From: Alentia gelatinosa
Lineage: Eukaryota > Annelida > Polychaeta > Phyllodocida > Polynoidae
Assembly: GCA_950022655.1 (NCBI GenBank)
Contig: OX465581.1
Location: 106,437,125 to 106,501,124 of the forward strand
DNA: 64,000 nucleotides
Reading direction: 5' to 3'
Every line of letters starts with the position of its first letter. Positions within the stretch are counted from its first letter, which is position 1. Of the stretch, positions 30,650-46,100 are shown piece after piece. Under the pieces are notes generated by a model. The model saw only the letters and a program-made list of their open reading frames with translations. It was not told the DNA's origin and did no database searches. The position numbers and the translations under genes were made by a program.

Positions 30650-31142
30650 TTAATAGTACATTATATGTGTACATATACATGTATATATGAGAAAGAATCG
30701 ATTTAAAGCTATTGCCTAGGGGAGGGGGGGGGGGGTACTAAATGTCACTTCCTTTTTATTATCATACCACCTGTAAAAGTACCTAAACTGAGGCATGGCC
30801 CTGGAGCCTACTGAAAATAGGATACCGTGTATATCCTAGTAGTTAACTCCAGAATATATAACAACCTAAAAAAAAAAAGGCTTGATCGAGGCTAGGACTA
30901 ATGCACCATTCATCCTCTACGGCTGGGGATTTCACAATTTTCTTTAATCTCTCACTATATCTTTGTGGCAACATTTACTGTTTTGCTATTTCTACTAGGG
31001 GGACAACATTTATTCTACTAATCCATGAGCCGTTCGCTCATTTGTATGTGATAATAGAAACCACAATAATCAATTATGATCAGCGGAGGGGGCACAATTT
31101 TTGCAACACGTATCATTGAAAAAAAGTCTCCCTCCCTCCCTC

Positions 31143-31170
<28 letters not shown>
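31143..31170. repeat. (CA)n microsatellite
   Basis: Fourteen uninterrupted CA units, preceded by a short TCCC run. Confidence 0.95.
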
Positions 31171-31175
<5 letters not shown>

Positions 31176-32687
31176 GGGAATAGGGTGGGATGATGAAAAT
31201 AAAGTGCTTTTTTATCAATACAGCTTTCCCTCTTTACCTCAAAACAAACCTAGTTACATTCAGTCAATTGTCAAAGTATATGGTAGTGGTCACACATGTG
31301 TGTAATAATATCTGAAATTTGCACTATTGGAACTGTCCAAATCTTGTTATATGTGCTATTTGTGGTATGAACCCACTGTCTTCATCTGAACATCTTCTGA
31401 AGATATTGCTCATATGACAATCTCTTCTGGCTCATTTTCATGTTTTGGTTTGGATCGTACTCTGATTTTAATTTGACTGTTGAAGAGGTCTTGTGATACA
31501 TATATGCTATGATGGCTTTGATCTTATATTTTTTTGCCAGTTAGAGGTAGCTTATGGTGTTCCAAGTATACATAGACAATTCTGCTACCAACAATTTACC
31601 AAGCTTGCCTTCACCAAGTCCATTATCCATTAAATAGGATCATACATACAGCTGCTACTTTACAAAACCTTTATCTCACTGCCGCGAGGAGCTCCAGCTG
31701 GTATAGGCGCATTATGACAAAACTGTATTCCTGTGATCTTCCAATATCTGTGAACCTGTGTTCCCGAGATGTTTAAAATGAGGTCTTAGGACCAGGTTTT
31801 AAATATCTGAGAATACAGTTGGGGTATTAGAAAATATTTTTATCTCATTCAAGCTGAGTCATTGCAAATCTAATTTGGGCACATAATAGCCATACCTTCA
31901 TGTGAGTTTTGGTAACTCCAACCAAAGCATTTCCTGCTACCACTTATGGGATTCCCCACCTTCATGGTTAAAGGAAGACTGCTGTGTAATGTAATTCAAC
32001 TTTCCTAACCGATACTTTGTGTTGTTATGAGCAGAGATCTGATAAAAAGACACCCTGAAATGCCAACTCTCTATATGACTATGCTGATTATTTTACACAA
32101 TACATTAAATAGCACTACACATTTAACATTTAGGGATGGCAATAAAATCTGGGAAGACCTTATATTCCTGAAATATTGAATTCTAATAGCAATATAGAAT
32201 AATACAAATTGTCAGCAAATGGTTTTCATTTGTACTTTCACCATGCCAAAACACTCTGATATATGTCGTATAATTCACCTACCTAACCTTAATGTTTCTT
32301 GTTTAGGTGATTTTCTTCCTTTTCATGTTTTGTTCAACTCAGTCACTTTGATCCAGATCTATTTGTCAGAATTGCATAAGTCTACACTTATGAACATTGA
32401 AGATGTACTAAAAGCAAAATATTGACAATACTGACTTGGATCAAATAAGTATTCTATTTCACCAGACCTAATATTGAGCATCATAAATGCAGTACTTTGT
32501 ATCGTGGTGCGGTTGACTGGAATGTGCAATCGCCAACCCTTCGTAATATAGATGACAAAGACTCATTTACAGACGATGTACTTTTCTGTATAAATAGTCT
32601 TTAAAAAAAAGGGTCAATGAGTATAGACATTAGAGAGTATTCGATATACACATCTGAAATCAGTAGTGAGAAGTTTGGTTTCTTAAT

Positions 32688-34112
32688 CAGGGATGTCAGT
32701 TGGGGTCAGGGAAAAATCCTACATGGGGACTGAGGCCAGTCTATGTATTATCGAAAACGCACATGGTGAATGGCACACTGCACCGCTAGAGCAACCTACA
32801 GAAACTCGTCGCTGCTATCACAGGCCTCTGGGTAGGAACTACGTTTTAGCGGCTATCTAGGTCGGCGTTTCGCACGTGTAGATGTTTATAAACACTATCG
32901 GAAATGGTTGAATCGACTTCATATAATATTTGTGTAGTATGCCCATCTCTGATTCCCATATCATGTCTGCAGCAACCAATCATGATAATGTCCTTCATAA
33001 TCGTGTCTGAGTGACCATACTAGCTCTCTCAGTGTAGACCCTGGTAATGACAGCCAGAGTGACAGGATATACAGTCATGGGGATCTAGGTCAACTGTTTC
33101 TAGGCCATGGTGGAAACCTAACTGTCAGTTCAAACACTAACTGGACTGACTAATCTAAAAGTGTGACAACACTAGAAGTATCAATCATAATCAAGATTAC
33201 ATTACATTACATCTTTCTGAGTTTCATACATTATTTTCGTCTTCAGTAGGAACAAGAAGAAGGAGATGATATGACTGAGCCATCAATGACTTCAGAAGAT
33301 GACAGTTGAATGTTTACTTCAAAACCTAAAACTCTTGTAATCAAATTATATAATTTTCAAAGTGACTGACAAAGTTACCACTAGAGTACTTTAAAAGAAT
33401 TACCAACTAAATTCACAAATATCACTGGGATAGTATCAGATATACTCAATAAACCTAAGAACTATATTGTATCTTGGGTAGTACTACATCGCGGTGGTCC
33501 CGAAAAAAGGTGCGGACGTATAATCTTAAAATCCTAAGGTTGTTGTGAGTCTATCATTGCAGAGACAGGTTTTGCGGTACAATAAACCGGAGCGGCGCAG
33601 TGTGGGTGAATGGGGCATCCCCATCACTCTCCTAGCAGATCCTTGGGCATGGACTGGCATTATCGGACATCTAGATGTCTGCTATGAGAGTGGGTATATT
33701 CAGGAGTAGTTCTGCACTAAATGGGGTACTTCTCAAAGAAAATCATTTAAGAAAGATTACCAGACACTAGCAGTTCTATATTCTGCAAATAAATATCTTT
33801 ACGAGTTCATTTAACATTTCTTTGATATTTTCTTTTAGACTTGATAATGCTTTAATAACTTTTCTCACATGACGCATTTTAAGCCAATCAGAGGTCAGTA
33901 TTTTAATTTGCCCTTGTCCGTAGGAGAATTTCCTACAGAAATCCTACAGCTCTAGGTTGGAGGAATGGGATCCATAGGGCCTCTACCTGAGTGTGCTTAG
34001 GGTAGCTGAATTCAGAATTTAGAAAGATTACAGAACATGTTTATCTAATATTTCTATTAGACTTAAATAAAAATCCTACATGTAGGCAAAATCCTAAAAA
34101 CTGGCATCCCTG
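32688..34112. mobile_element. 1.4-kb non-autonomous inverted-repeat transposon
   Basis: The left end CAGGGATGTCAGTT matches the inverse of the right end, CAGGGATGCCAGTT, at 14 positions with one mismatch. AATCCTACATG words follow inside both ends. The element is flanked on both sides by CTTAAT, a perfect 6-bp direct repeat that contains TTAA. No transposase frame is visible. The superfamily is open: the ends look hAT-like, while the TTAA could mean a Kolobok- or piggyBac-like insertion. Confidence 0.6.
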
Positions 34113-35136
34113 CTTAATATATGTAAATACCTAACACCTAAGCAAGTTTTGTCTGGTTCAAGGGTGCCTACTCCAAGGAGTCAAATCTTCCGTTTCGGGG
34201 GCAGGGGCTTTTAAGAAAAAAAATGTGTGCGAAAAGTATGCCCTCCCTCTAAATCAATGAATATCGCAAATGGTTTTCCAGATCACAAACGGCGTCAGAA
34301 TTTCTGCAACAGGTTTAGCATATCATCGCACCATATTCTATGAACACCATTCACCTAAACCTTTATGATACATTGGCTTACTTTTACATATCGCAACCAA
34401 GGAGATCAATATAAGCGATAAAGATATGGCCTAAATAAAAGCGTATGCATTTATTTTCAGAGGGAATTCGAAGTTTAAAAAATTCTTTGGGCTAAATGTA
34501 ACAAGACTCCTCAGAACCGGCGCCAAGACTTAAAACGAGTTCAGAATTTACTTTAAACTCTGGATCCGATTTTCAGGGTGAAAAATGTTCCTGTACAAAT
34601 TGTAGTCTTGGCACCTAGCAGATGATCAAAGCCAAAACCATTACTTTACTCGAGATATATATTATTTTTATATATAATATACATAAGAAAATAACACGTA
34701 GTCCCCGCCACATAAACTTGAAAATTTTGTTGTGTAGAATTCAGACCACATCATTTGTACCTAGAAAATGATTTGGGTTAAGCTAGCAAGATTACTCAAG
34801 GAGTAACGGGATTGGGTTTGCACTGAGTCGGCCGTGGGAACTAGGATCAGGGTAATTACATTAGGCTTGGAATACTAACTTGATCAAACATCGCATGAAC
34901 CCACAATTTCAAGATCTGTACTACCGTGTGCAACATTTAGTTTATTCTGTAAGGGACTATTGACCACTGTAAAATGTAGCAGCAACATTCCACAGACACT
35001 AAATTATAGATGTCTAAATTATAAATTGACCAGTTAATGAAAAACCTCGGCACTAATTACCAGCTTCACAAAGAACACAACGTTCACATTTTTTTCCTTG
35101 GTTTATTTAGCTGGAATCATATTTACACTGAGGTTC

Positions 35137-37573
<2,437 letters not shown>

Positions 37574-38377
37574 GGTGACCACCTGAAGAAATAGACAATT
37601 ATAACCTTAAGACATGAGAGGAAGGTTAAAATCCATGTATGAACCACCTTTATTACTCTGGTTCATCATAAAAATATGTACAATGTATTTGATGGTCCAT
37701 TACAAGATACCAAGCTAAAACAACAGTACAATTACGTTTTAATTTAACTGATATTAAGAAACCGATATTAATACAGACGGGTTCCTACAGACCATCACAG
37801 CGATTCACAGAATCAATCGCATAACAGAGTAACAGAAATGGTCACCTAGAACAAGATCCAGTGATCTTTATACAAATTATAAGTTTGGAAACTAATATTC
37901 GTAACAGAAAGTGATAAGCTTCTATAATCGTCAAAGGTTCAGTTGACAGATGGCTGTAGCCTGAACTTGCTCAAGTGAGAAAACTCATAGGGGGTTTGGT
38001 TTAAACGTTTCGAGAGATTCTGGAGGATCCAGTGAGTTATCACGGTCATCCGAGTGTTTAAGCAGCAACATAGTATTAATTGACATATAACATCTGGATT
38101 TACGTTCCTTGGAGTTGTACACACGACCACCACATGTAAACTGTGACAGTCAATGCGAGCGTATTTGTATCGTGACAGCAGGCTACATCGAATCTTTGAC
38201 AGTCACGTTGGGGGACTCACGTTGCCGACAATTTCAGAAAGGGAATTTATACACTTCTTCAGAGCATAAACTCAGTTTAATTGAATAACACATGCTGTCC
38301 ACTGTGCTCGCTATGTTTCTGATATTTATTGGTTTGTTATCAGCGTATATACTTAACAAATATAGAACTTAACTCAC

Positions 38378-38417
38378 CCAGTGTCCTACGGATGGCGGAT
38401 CGGCTGTAAAAAGGAAG
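38378..38417 (-). promoter_or_regulatory. RPS27A non-coding first exon with 5' TOP tract
   Basis: On the minus strand CTTCCTTTTTACAGCC leads into about 35 bases ending at a GTGAGT donor (38377-38372). A pyrimidine tract at the transcription start is the usual mark of ribosomal-protein genes and confers translational control through mTOR. The exact start is inferred. Confidence 0.7.
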
Positions 38418-38652
38418 TGGCACGGGGTCTACACGTGGTTTCTCACAGAATTCTAGTCTCCACACCAAACTTGAATACATTAACTATTAAAAATCAGGGA
38501 GCTACATATGTAGATTAATATAATTAAGAATAGAATTTATATTTTATAACTATTTATGTCAAACTGCTGTTTAATTACTGAATATTTTGCAATATTACAC
38601 TTTTAGACCAAACCGGAAGTTGCAAGGTTATCTTTCGTAAAAAGTTGAAAAC
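38418..38652. promoter_or_regulatory. bidirectional promoter RPS27A / TTC7
   Basis: Only about 235 bases separate the RPS27A start (minus) from the TTC7 ATG (plus). An ETS/GABP site, ACCGGAAGT, lies at 38612-38620. A YY1-type AACATGGCGGCC covers the TTC7 start codon at 38651-38662. There is no TATA box. This arrangement is typical of housekeeping gene pairs. Confidence 0.65.
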
Positions 38653-40060
38653 ATGGCGGCCAAGTCAAAGATATCTCGACTGGAATCAGAAATAGAAAAG
38701 TTTAGGACCGAATCCAATTGGTCAAAGGCTGCAGATGTTGCCCGACAAATATCAACAAAGTCTTCACCAGCCTTGGGTATGTGATTCTGCCTTAGGTATC
38801 TCTATATTTCAGCTATAGAGTGAATAGAATCACTTGACAGGCCATTGTTGACACTAGGTGTCCCACTCAGTCACTGAATTATCCCCTCCCCCTCGACAGG
38901 GGCTAATTCTCAACTACTGTTTGTTTGGACCATTAAAGCCATGGTCATTCTGTTACACCGGCCATCGATCAATTTTATTCGAATAAATGGTGTACGCAGT
39001 GAAAAATAGAGTGTATTTCTCAATGCTTACCGGCTTTATCAGCAACGACACTGCCACTCCCCACTGCACTGGCCAGCTGGGCCGGTACTGTCACTGGGTA
39101 TCTCGCCGGTCGGGTCTTGATGCTGATCATACCAAATCATGGCACATGATAAACTATACTCTATAGCCGATTTACCGATACACATCAACTTTTAGCGACC
39201 GTTCAACAAAAACCTGCTAGTTCCTTTACCGTCCAAAGTTAACACTGGAATTATTTAACCATATATAGCACCACTACACATTCAAGGATGCCAGTTGGCT
39301 GGCTATCACTGATGTTCTGGTATTATTTTTTTATGTGTGATAACTTATTACCATATTATTGAAAAAGTGTGAAAATAAGCAGGGGTTGGACATTTTCCGA
39401 TGTTTTCTCCTCTAGTGTCACTGTCATCAATACCCATTTTATTTACCATTATTTCTGTCAGTCTACCTCGCCTAACCACCTGTATGTTTTTAAAACCTTG
39501 AGTGTCCTTGTTGATATTTTAGAACCACCCCTTACAACTGTAACCATGGAGCACTGAAGTCACATCACTTAGTCTGGGGGTTGTTATGACAGATGAAATA
39601 TGATGGGTCAAATTTTCGCCAATATTGGCTCATCATTTATTGTAATAGCACTAGGTATGGCAGTTCTCTACTTTTCGAGGGAAATATCTTTCTTTTCCAT
39701 TTTATGAAATCATATTATAGATTGAGCCTCATCCCCGTCAATATAACTGGTTTCAACCTCCCACACACTTAGCATATTCCATGTCCAACGTTGATGTGTC
39801 TCTTAGAGACAGTAAACTCCGGGGCAGTACCAACGTTGTTGACTCTCTTCACAATGGTTATTCAGACGTAGTGAAAACACTTCTTGACAAAGCTTATGCA
39901 ACTTTGATAGTGACAACTTCCTGCTTATTTGAACCGAGTAATTGTAGAGTTTCCTGGTCATCTTTGTTCTGGATAAGACAACGGGGTGCCCAACCATCGG
40001 AACGGTTCCATGATCTGGCCCACACTCTCCAAACGTGGGTGAAGTTTGGGGAAACCACTT

Positions 40061-40157
<97 letters not shown>

Positions 40158-43100
40158 ACATTTTATAGATTTCTGATAAAAACAGAAAACTAGGGATGTG
40201 GAAGTCAAGACTTCATCCAGTTTGGACTCATCAGGTCTCTGAATTTTGTTACTACTACAATGCGTGTTTCTTTGTCACGTTTTGGGACTAAGAAAATTAT
40301 TCCAAATCTTTACTAATTCATCAAAGAATGAAAAGGGTGAGGAGAGACTCACCGTTACAAGCCCATGTTGAGCTTGTCAGCATGTGGGTTGACCTTGGGG
40401 GGGGGGGGGGGGGGGGACCAAGTGCATAGCCCTATGATTCATAGGGTTTGTAGGTTGACAGAAAATAAATGGTCAAGGCCAGGTAACAAATTAAAGATTG
40501 TTGGACAAAGTGATTGGGTCAAGACCTAAGGTAAGTATGAGGGGGTTAAGGGCTCCTAATAGTTTGAAGCATCTATTAGGTTAAAGCCATAGGGGATTGA
40601 AAAAAGAAATCAAATCTTTTCACAATAGTTGCTGGGATAGTACATGGCAACAGGTTGGTATCAGATTGAATTCTAGTCAAAATTCAAGGTAGTGTCAGCT
40701 GCAGTAGAGGCTTTTTTTTGCCTCGTCATAACAGTTCAACTTTATAGAACCCCTAGATTGGTGTGTAAAGAAGTCAACAAAAAGTTTGCCAAATGATAAC
40801 TTGTCCTTAGAATTCAGCTCGGCAACATACCAATTTGATTTCCTAAGGTTAGATGGGGTCGTTCATAGGGCACTGTAGCTGAGTACAGTGCATACAAGGG
40901 GAGAGTGTGAACACAGCCAGACTCGGAATCGTAAATATAAATAGACCAGTGGGGATGTGCTGAGGTATCAAGGTTGAATTCGGTGGAGCACATTGTAGTA
41001 AGGATGTGCACAGCACTGATTGGTCCAACAGATTCATATATAAAGTGCATCTTACATACAGCGCTAAGCTAGAACATCTGAGCTAAGGCTCTGAAGTTGC
41101 ATATTGGTACAGTGAAAATTCCACACACAGATATGACAGCTCCAATAAGAGAGTTTACAATGAACAAATGACAATCTGACTGGGACATGCAAATAAGAAA
41201 CAAACTGCATAACATTTATTCAACTGTGAATGGGAAGAGAAACTGTGGGGGATTAAGTTGTAGTGAACAGGTGAAGTTGACCAATCTGAAAATATGTCAC
41301 TCCAGACTTACGCACAAGTACCTCCTGAAAGGGGAAAATCTTCCATTATGCCAAGCATGCAATGTACCCATAACTGTTCAGCATGTCTTTCTGAACTGTC
41401 AAAGGGTGCAAGAAAATAGAATAAATTACTCCTTCCTCGTAAAAATATGAGGAAAATTCTAATGGGTAATTTTTTCTGTATCTCTAAAAAGGGTCAAAGG
41501 ATGTAAGCAAGAACATATTACAAACTTGGCATGTCTGAGCTTATTGAATTGTCAAATTTAGAGTCTAATATCTACATTTGGCAAAGAAAAAAGTAGTTTT
41601 ATTTTCTATATTATTCATATGTCATACAAACCAGGCAGCCAAAGCTTCTACAATTTCCACTCTATTTAAGGAGAAGACATAGTCAATTAACATGCTTCGT
41701 GATATAGAATGGTGTTGACATCGACTCTTGAAATCTTGAGACCTTTATTTAATTTTTTTTTTTTTTTTTGAAAACTTTTATTAGGGTTCTGACGAGTTTA
41801 CAAGTCTCCAGGTTCGGCCTAGGCCGCTCTGCCACCTGGTCCCTCTAGTAGGGTCACAATAGCCAGGTTGTGGTAAGCCTATGGGTAGTCAGCTGCGTGA
41901 CACAGTCTGAGTATAGTAGTCAAAGTACAGCAAGTTTTCCGACAAGTGACGGAATTCCAACATTTCGTATACATCAGCAACACTCGCAATGATAGAATAT
42001 ATAAAGATTCATAGCCATTTTGTTATATATGATTTTGTTTATAAGCGTTTTTTCATTTACGATTTTTTCATCAGTCCTGACTTTCATCCCAGTAACATGT
42101 ATATCTATGCCTACAACTATGAGTCTGTCAAGGGCATACATATCATCAGATATGTATTATAAATCTTGTAATAGGTAATCTTCTCAGTCAAATGTTAGCA
42201 CCAAATTTCGTATTTTGGAATGTTTGTTTCTAGCGGGATTTTAAAATTTAAAATTCTTCAAATATCCATACAAGAGTAAGTTCATTATAAATATCATAGT
42301 GGCTTGTTACTTCGAAAATGGCCACCAAACAGTTGTGTCGCCTCTACTTTTGTTCTCTTTCAAAAAATAAAAAAAATGCCTGAGAGGGGATAGAATCCTA
42401 CTCATACTATTCTTAAGAAACTTTATAGAAGTATTTTAATCATTATCGAATATACCATTACTTCAAGTGTGCACCCTTATTTATCATAATAAATTCAAGG
42501 ATATTTGATCTATATTGTGTCTGCATAGTATTTAGCGTTGGTGGACAAAAATACAAAGTGGTTGCATACATAATGAGAGACGTACGTCTTTTCTGTTCCT
42601 TTATTCAGAATTGCTGGTGATGCTGGTTCTCTCCGAGAGTCGAATCGAGCGTCACCTACAGGACAACCCACCGACTGAAGCTAACATCCAGAAAACGCGA
42701 GATGAACTTCAAGAGGCGTTACAACAGCTACAAGACATCCTGAAAGGCGATCCAAAGGTTATATCTTGTCAATTAAAGTGCTCTGCAGTTTGTGAAAAAT
42801 AACTATCTATTATTGTAGTAATTCTTAAAAAAAAAAATTATTTATTGACAGAAGGTTCTTATATACAGAATACAAGATTTTCAACCAATCAGTCAAAACG
42901 CAGGACATGACAAACGATTTACGAGAAGCTGCTCGGTTCTGATTGCATCATGGTATACATATTAAATGTTGTCCGTAATGAACTCAGATTTGACAGAGAG
43001 TGTGTTCAACCCGCCGCATTCTTCATAGTCTTTCATGTTTACCATTCCAGTTTAACAAAGTGGGGTTTATTAATAACTAAAGTTGTTTACAACATACCTT

Positions 43101-46100
43101 AGTCTTACAGTACAGCAGGTTACGAGTTATTTTCAGCTTCAGAGGACCCACATAGTAGGTACCAAGGGAAAAAATCAGACATGGACATGACAGAGTATAG
43201 CTTACAGACAAAGAAACAGACAGTGTAACATACAGCATATCCAGGCAACAACTTAACACAGTGATGTCGCACAAAACAGATTCCAGTCACAGTAGTCTCA
43301 CTACGGTGGGTAAGAAAAAAACAAGCTATCTGTTGTGACTTTTGTCCTGACATGCCACTTTTATACACACTGTGTGGTCACCCTCAAACCCAATACCATG
43401 GGAAGACCAGCTGTAGCTGTTTGTCGCAGCCTCACTTGCCTACAAAAAGTATGGCATTCTGACGAGAAAGATATGCCTTGAAAGGCGGAGAAGCCACGTC
43501 CTTCCCCCACAGCGATGCTACCTTGAATACCAGGTTTAGAACTGTGCCTAACCACCGTAACCATGAGGCACTGTCTAGTGTGTTATCAATTAATGATGTC
43601 ATCACTGGTCTCACCGATGTCCCTATGACCGATAATTAGTATAAGACTGTTGTGGCTTTACAATGTAATTGGATTGTAAAAAAAATAACCCTCCTTTTTT
43701 TCTTTTATTCTAAACGGTTTTTATTTGCCTTCGATAATATATTATCGTTCCTCCAAACGGACAACGTCAATTTAACAATAATCAACAGGTGAACACTGAT
43801 CTTGGAGAGCAATGAAGGTTTGACCATTATTGACTCATCGGGCATCGTGGAGTACTTATATATAAAGTGGGTTCTAAAGGTGATCTGAAATAAACTAGAC
43901 CCGTATTCAGAAGACTTCTTGGGAAAACTACTGGTGTGGATTCCTCTTGGCTAAAGTGGCCATCTAGGCGAATTCTGATTATTCACATGACTCTATTAGC
44001 GGATCTTAGGTATGACGGAGAGTAAACAAAAATATATCTTTTATCCTTCTACCAATGGAACAGTGATTTGCTTTGGATGCTGTTAGAATATTCCTGTTAA
44101 CAGGGCACAATGTGAGAATTGTAGTCATAGAAAAAAGCAAATTGTGTTGTGAAAACTTATGATTTTGTCACCAACTATCTGTGGGAACCCTGGAAATATA
44201 TATTATAGTATTAGTAGGTTTAGTGACACTAAACAATTGACCAATTGTGTATCAAGGCGGAAGACAAACATTTGTATTAATGTGGATAAACAAGTGCAGG
44301 GATGTCGAACAGAATCAAAATGCTGTCTTTTATATTTCAGGGTATATTATTAAAATATGAACCTGTACATTTATTACCAGTCACCTGCACGCACACAATC
44401 ATGCCTTAGTACCTTGACAGCGCCTATATTTCTTGCCGGTTTTATCAATTTTTAAGGGTTGCGTTCAATTGAATACCTTGATCGAAATTGATATACCTTA
44501 CAGGACCAATGTTCTTATAGAGATATCATTTCATAATCTTTTTCAGCCGTCTCTAAAACAAGAGACACTGTTGATGCTTGGGAAACTTCAATATGCCATG
44601 GGAGATTACAATGGAGCCCTTGCCAGGTATAACGAACTTAAACTCGATACCATCACAGTCGAAAATATTTCAAATCGACGGCTGAAGCTCATCGGGGAAG
44701 CGTTTGCCATTAAAGGTAAGGTTACATATCTGTTTGCTTTCAGTTATATCACATACATAATTCAAATGGCATGGTTAACTGGCATGGGAGAAGCACGCTG
44801 TGCGTTATATGCAACTAATAGGTTTACAAATTATCCCTTTCCGCATGGAGAAAAGTATTAATTCATAATAATAGATACTCATATTGCCATCCTCAGTATT
44901 GCAAGATAGCATTTTGAACTGAAGGTAGTCTTCCCTCTGAAAGAAATTACTCGGTAAGATAATGCTGTAAGAGAAATCTTATTTTCCAGGTTCGTCCACA
45001 ATAGGAAACTCATAAAGCTTTGAGACGTTGCACCAATTGATAATGGAAATTGCAGTTATTTGGACTTTTATTACGATATGCGCCCAGATATGTATGCAGC
45101 GTGTCTGTCACATCATCGCATCACAGACACGGGTATTAGCCAACTGCGGTTGTCCTCCTGTCAGTCTAATGTTTGGTCATTCTCGTGTTCGGTCATGTAC
45201 AGTCTTCAGTACATGTCAAGTACCAATCCATGTGCAAGTCTGAGTATCTTCGGGGGCTTCGGCCTATTGTGGTCTTGTGACTATCTAAGGGAAATATTTA
45301 CTAATCTATAACCCAAGGAGTCATCTTTGTATCCGTCATCCCATTTTTATATGTATTTTTCTATGCCTAAACTAATGTTTAAGTCGAATCCCTTCCGATA
45401 GTAATATAATTTTAAAATTGTGACCAACACTAATTTGTATCAAACCTTGAACCTACGTAATTACTAACTAGATACGGAAAACAGTAAGAGTTTATACACT
45501 GTTTGTTCTTGTTGGAAACCCCTAATATAAATAAACTTAATACTCTTCAATATGCAGAGCCAGGAATCTATACGCCGCAGGCGTATGAATATAACTTGAT
45601 AAATATAACTGAAGAAGAAATAAAATGAATAAGATGCGTCAAGTGTCATTGAATAACGCAATTTCAGTGCCTATGACTATAAACATATAATATTAATGTC
45701 TAGCCTTGGTCCTGAATCATCTTAATAGATTGTATCAATCAAGCTATTCAGGGCCAGTGTCAATGTAATTATCTAAATCTAAAAGGTTATAGAATCTCTT
45801 CAAGTGAAAAAACCTACGGTAAAATAACTTTAGAGAATTATATCGCGAGTTGAAATTGAATAGGTAAAATACGGCATCTTTTCTGTGGCAAAAAGAAAAC
45901 AAGAAAGATTAATCGCTCTCTGAAAAATATCTTTCTTGTGTTTAGTTTAGAGACTGTTAGTTTATTGTGGACTATTCAGTGACTGACACACACTCAAGTG
46001 GTATAGCTGCTGTTAAAACTGTGTTTAGGACATCGCAGTAGGCCCGTTAGATATCGAACCGTCTGTTTGTTCTGTCCTCAGGCCTGTGCTTGGAAAAAGT

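Larger units (their letters stand above)
26356..35136. other. repeat-rich intergenic block
   Basis: About 8.8 kb between DNPH1 and RPS27A without a recognisable gene. It is built from foldback elements, long inverted repeats, C/G homopolymer runs, a piggyBac-type MITE and a 1.4-kb inverted-repeat element, listed separately. The stretches 29850-30340, 31200-32680 and 34113-35100 are AT-rich and show nothing I can name. Confidence 0.6.
38777..42608 (+). other. TTC7 intron 1
   Basis: 3.8 kb holding an (AT)n array (40064-40153), a poly(G) run (40397-40416) and a LINE C-terminal relic (41150-41455). A 131-codon frame at 39781-40176 runs into the AT array and matches nothing I know. Confidence 0.65.

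Noticed and set aside
30901..32425. Several 65-72-codon frames in the intergenic block
   Set aside because: Short, AT-rich, no motif, no conserved splice pattern.
39781..40176. 131-codon plus-strand frame at the AT array
   Set aside because: A third of it is the Ile-Tyr translation of the (AT)n microsatellite, and the remainder matches no family I know.
39894..40208. 104-codon minus-strand frame over the same AT array
   Set aside because: Same reason; repeat translation gives a false frame.
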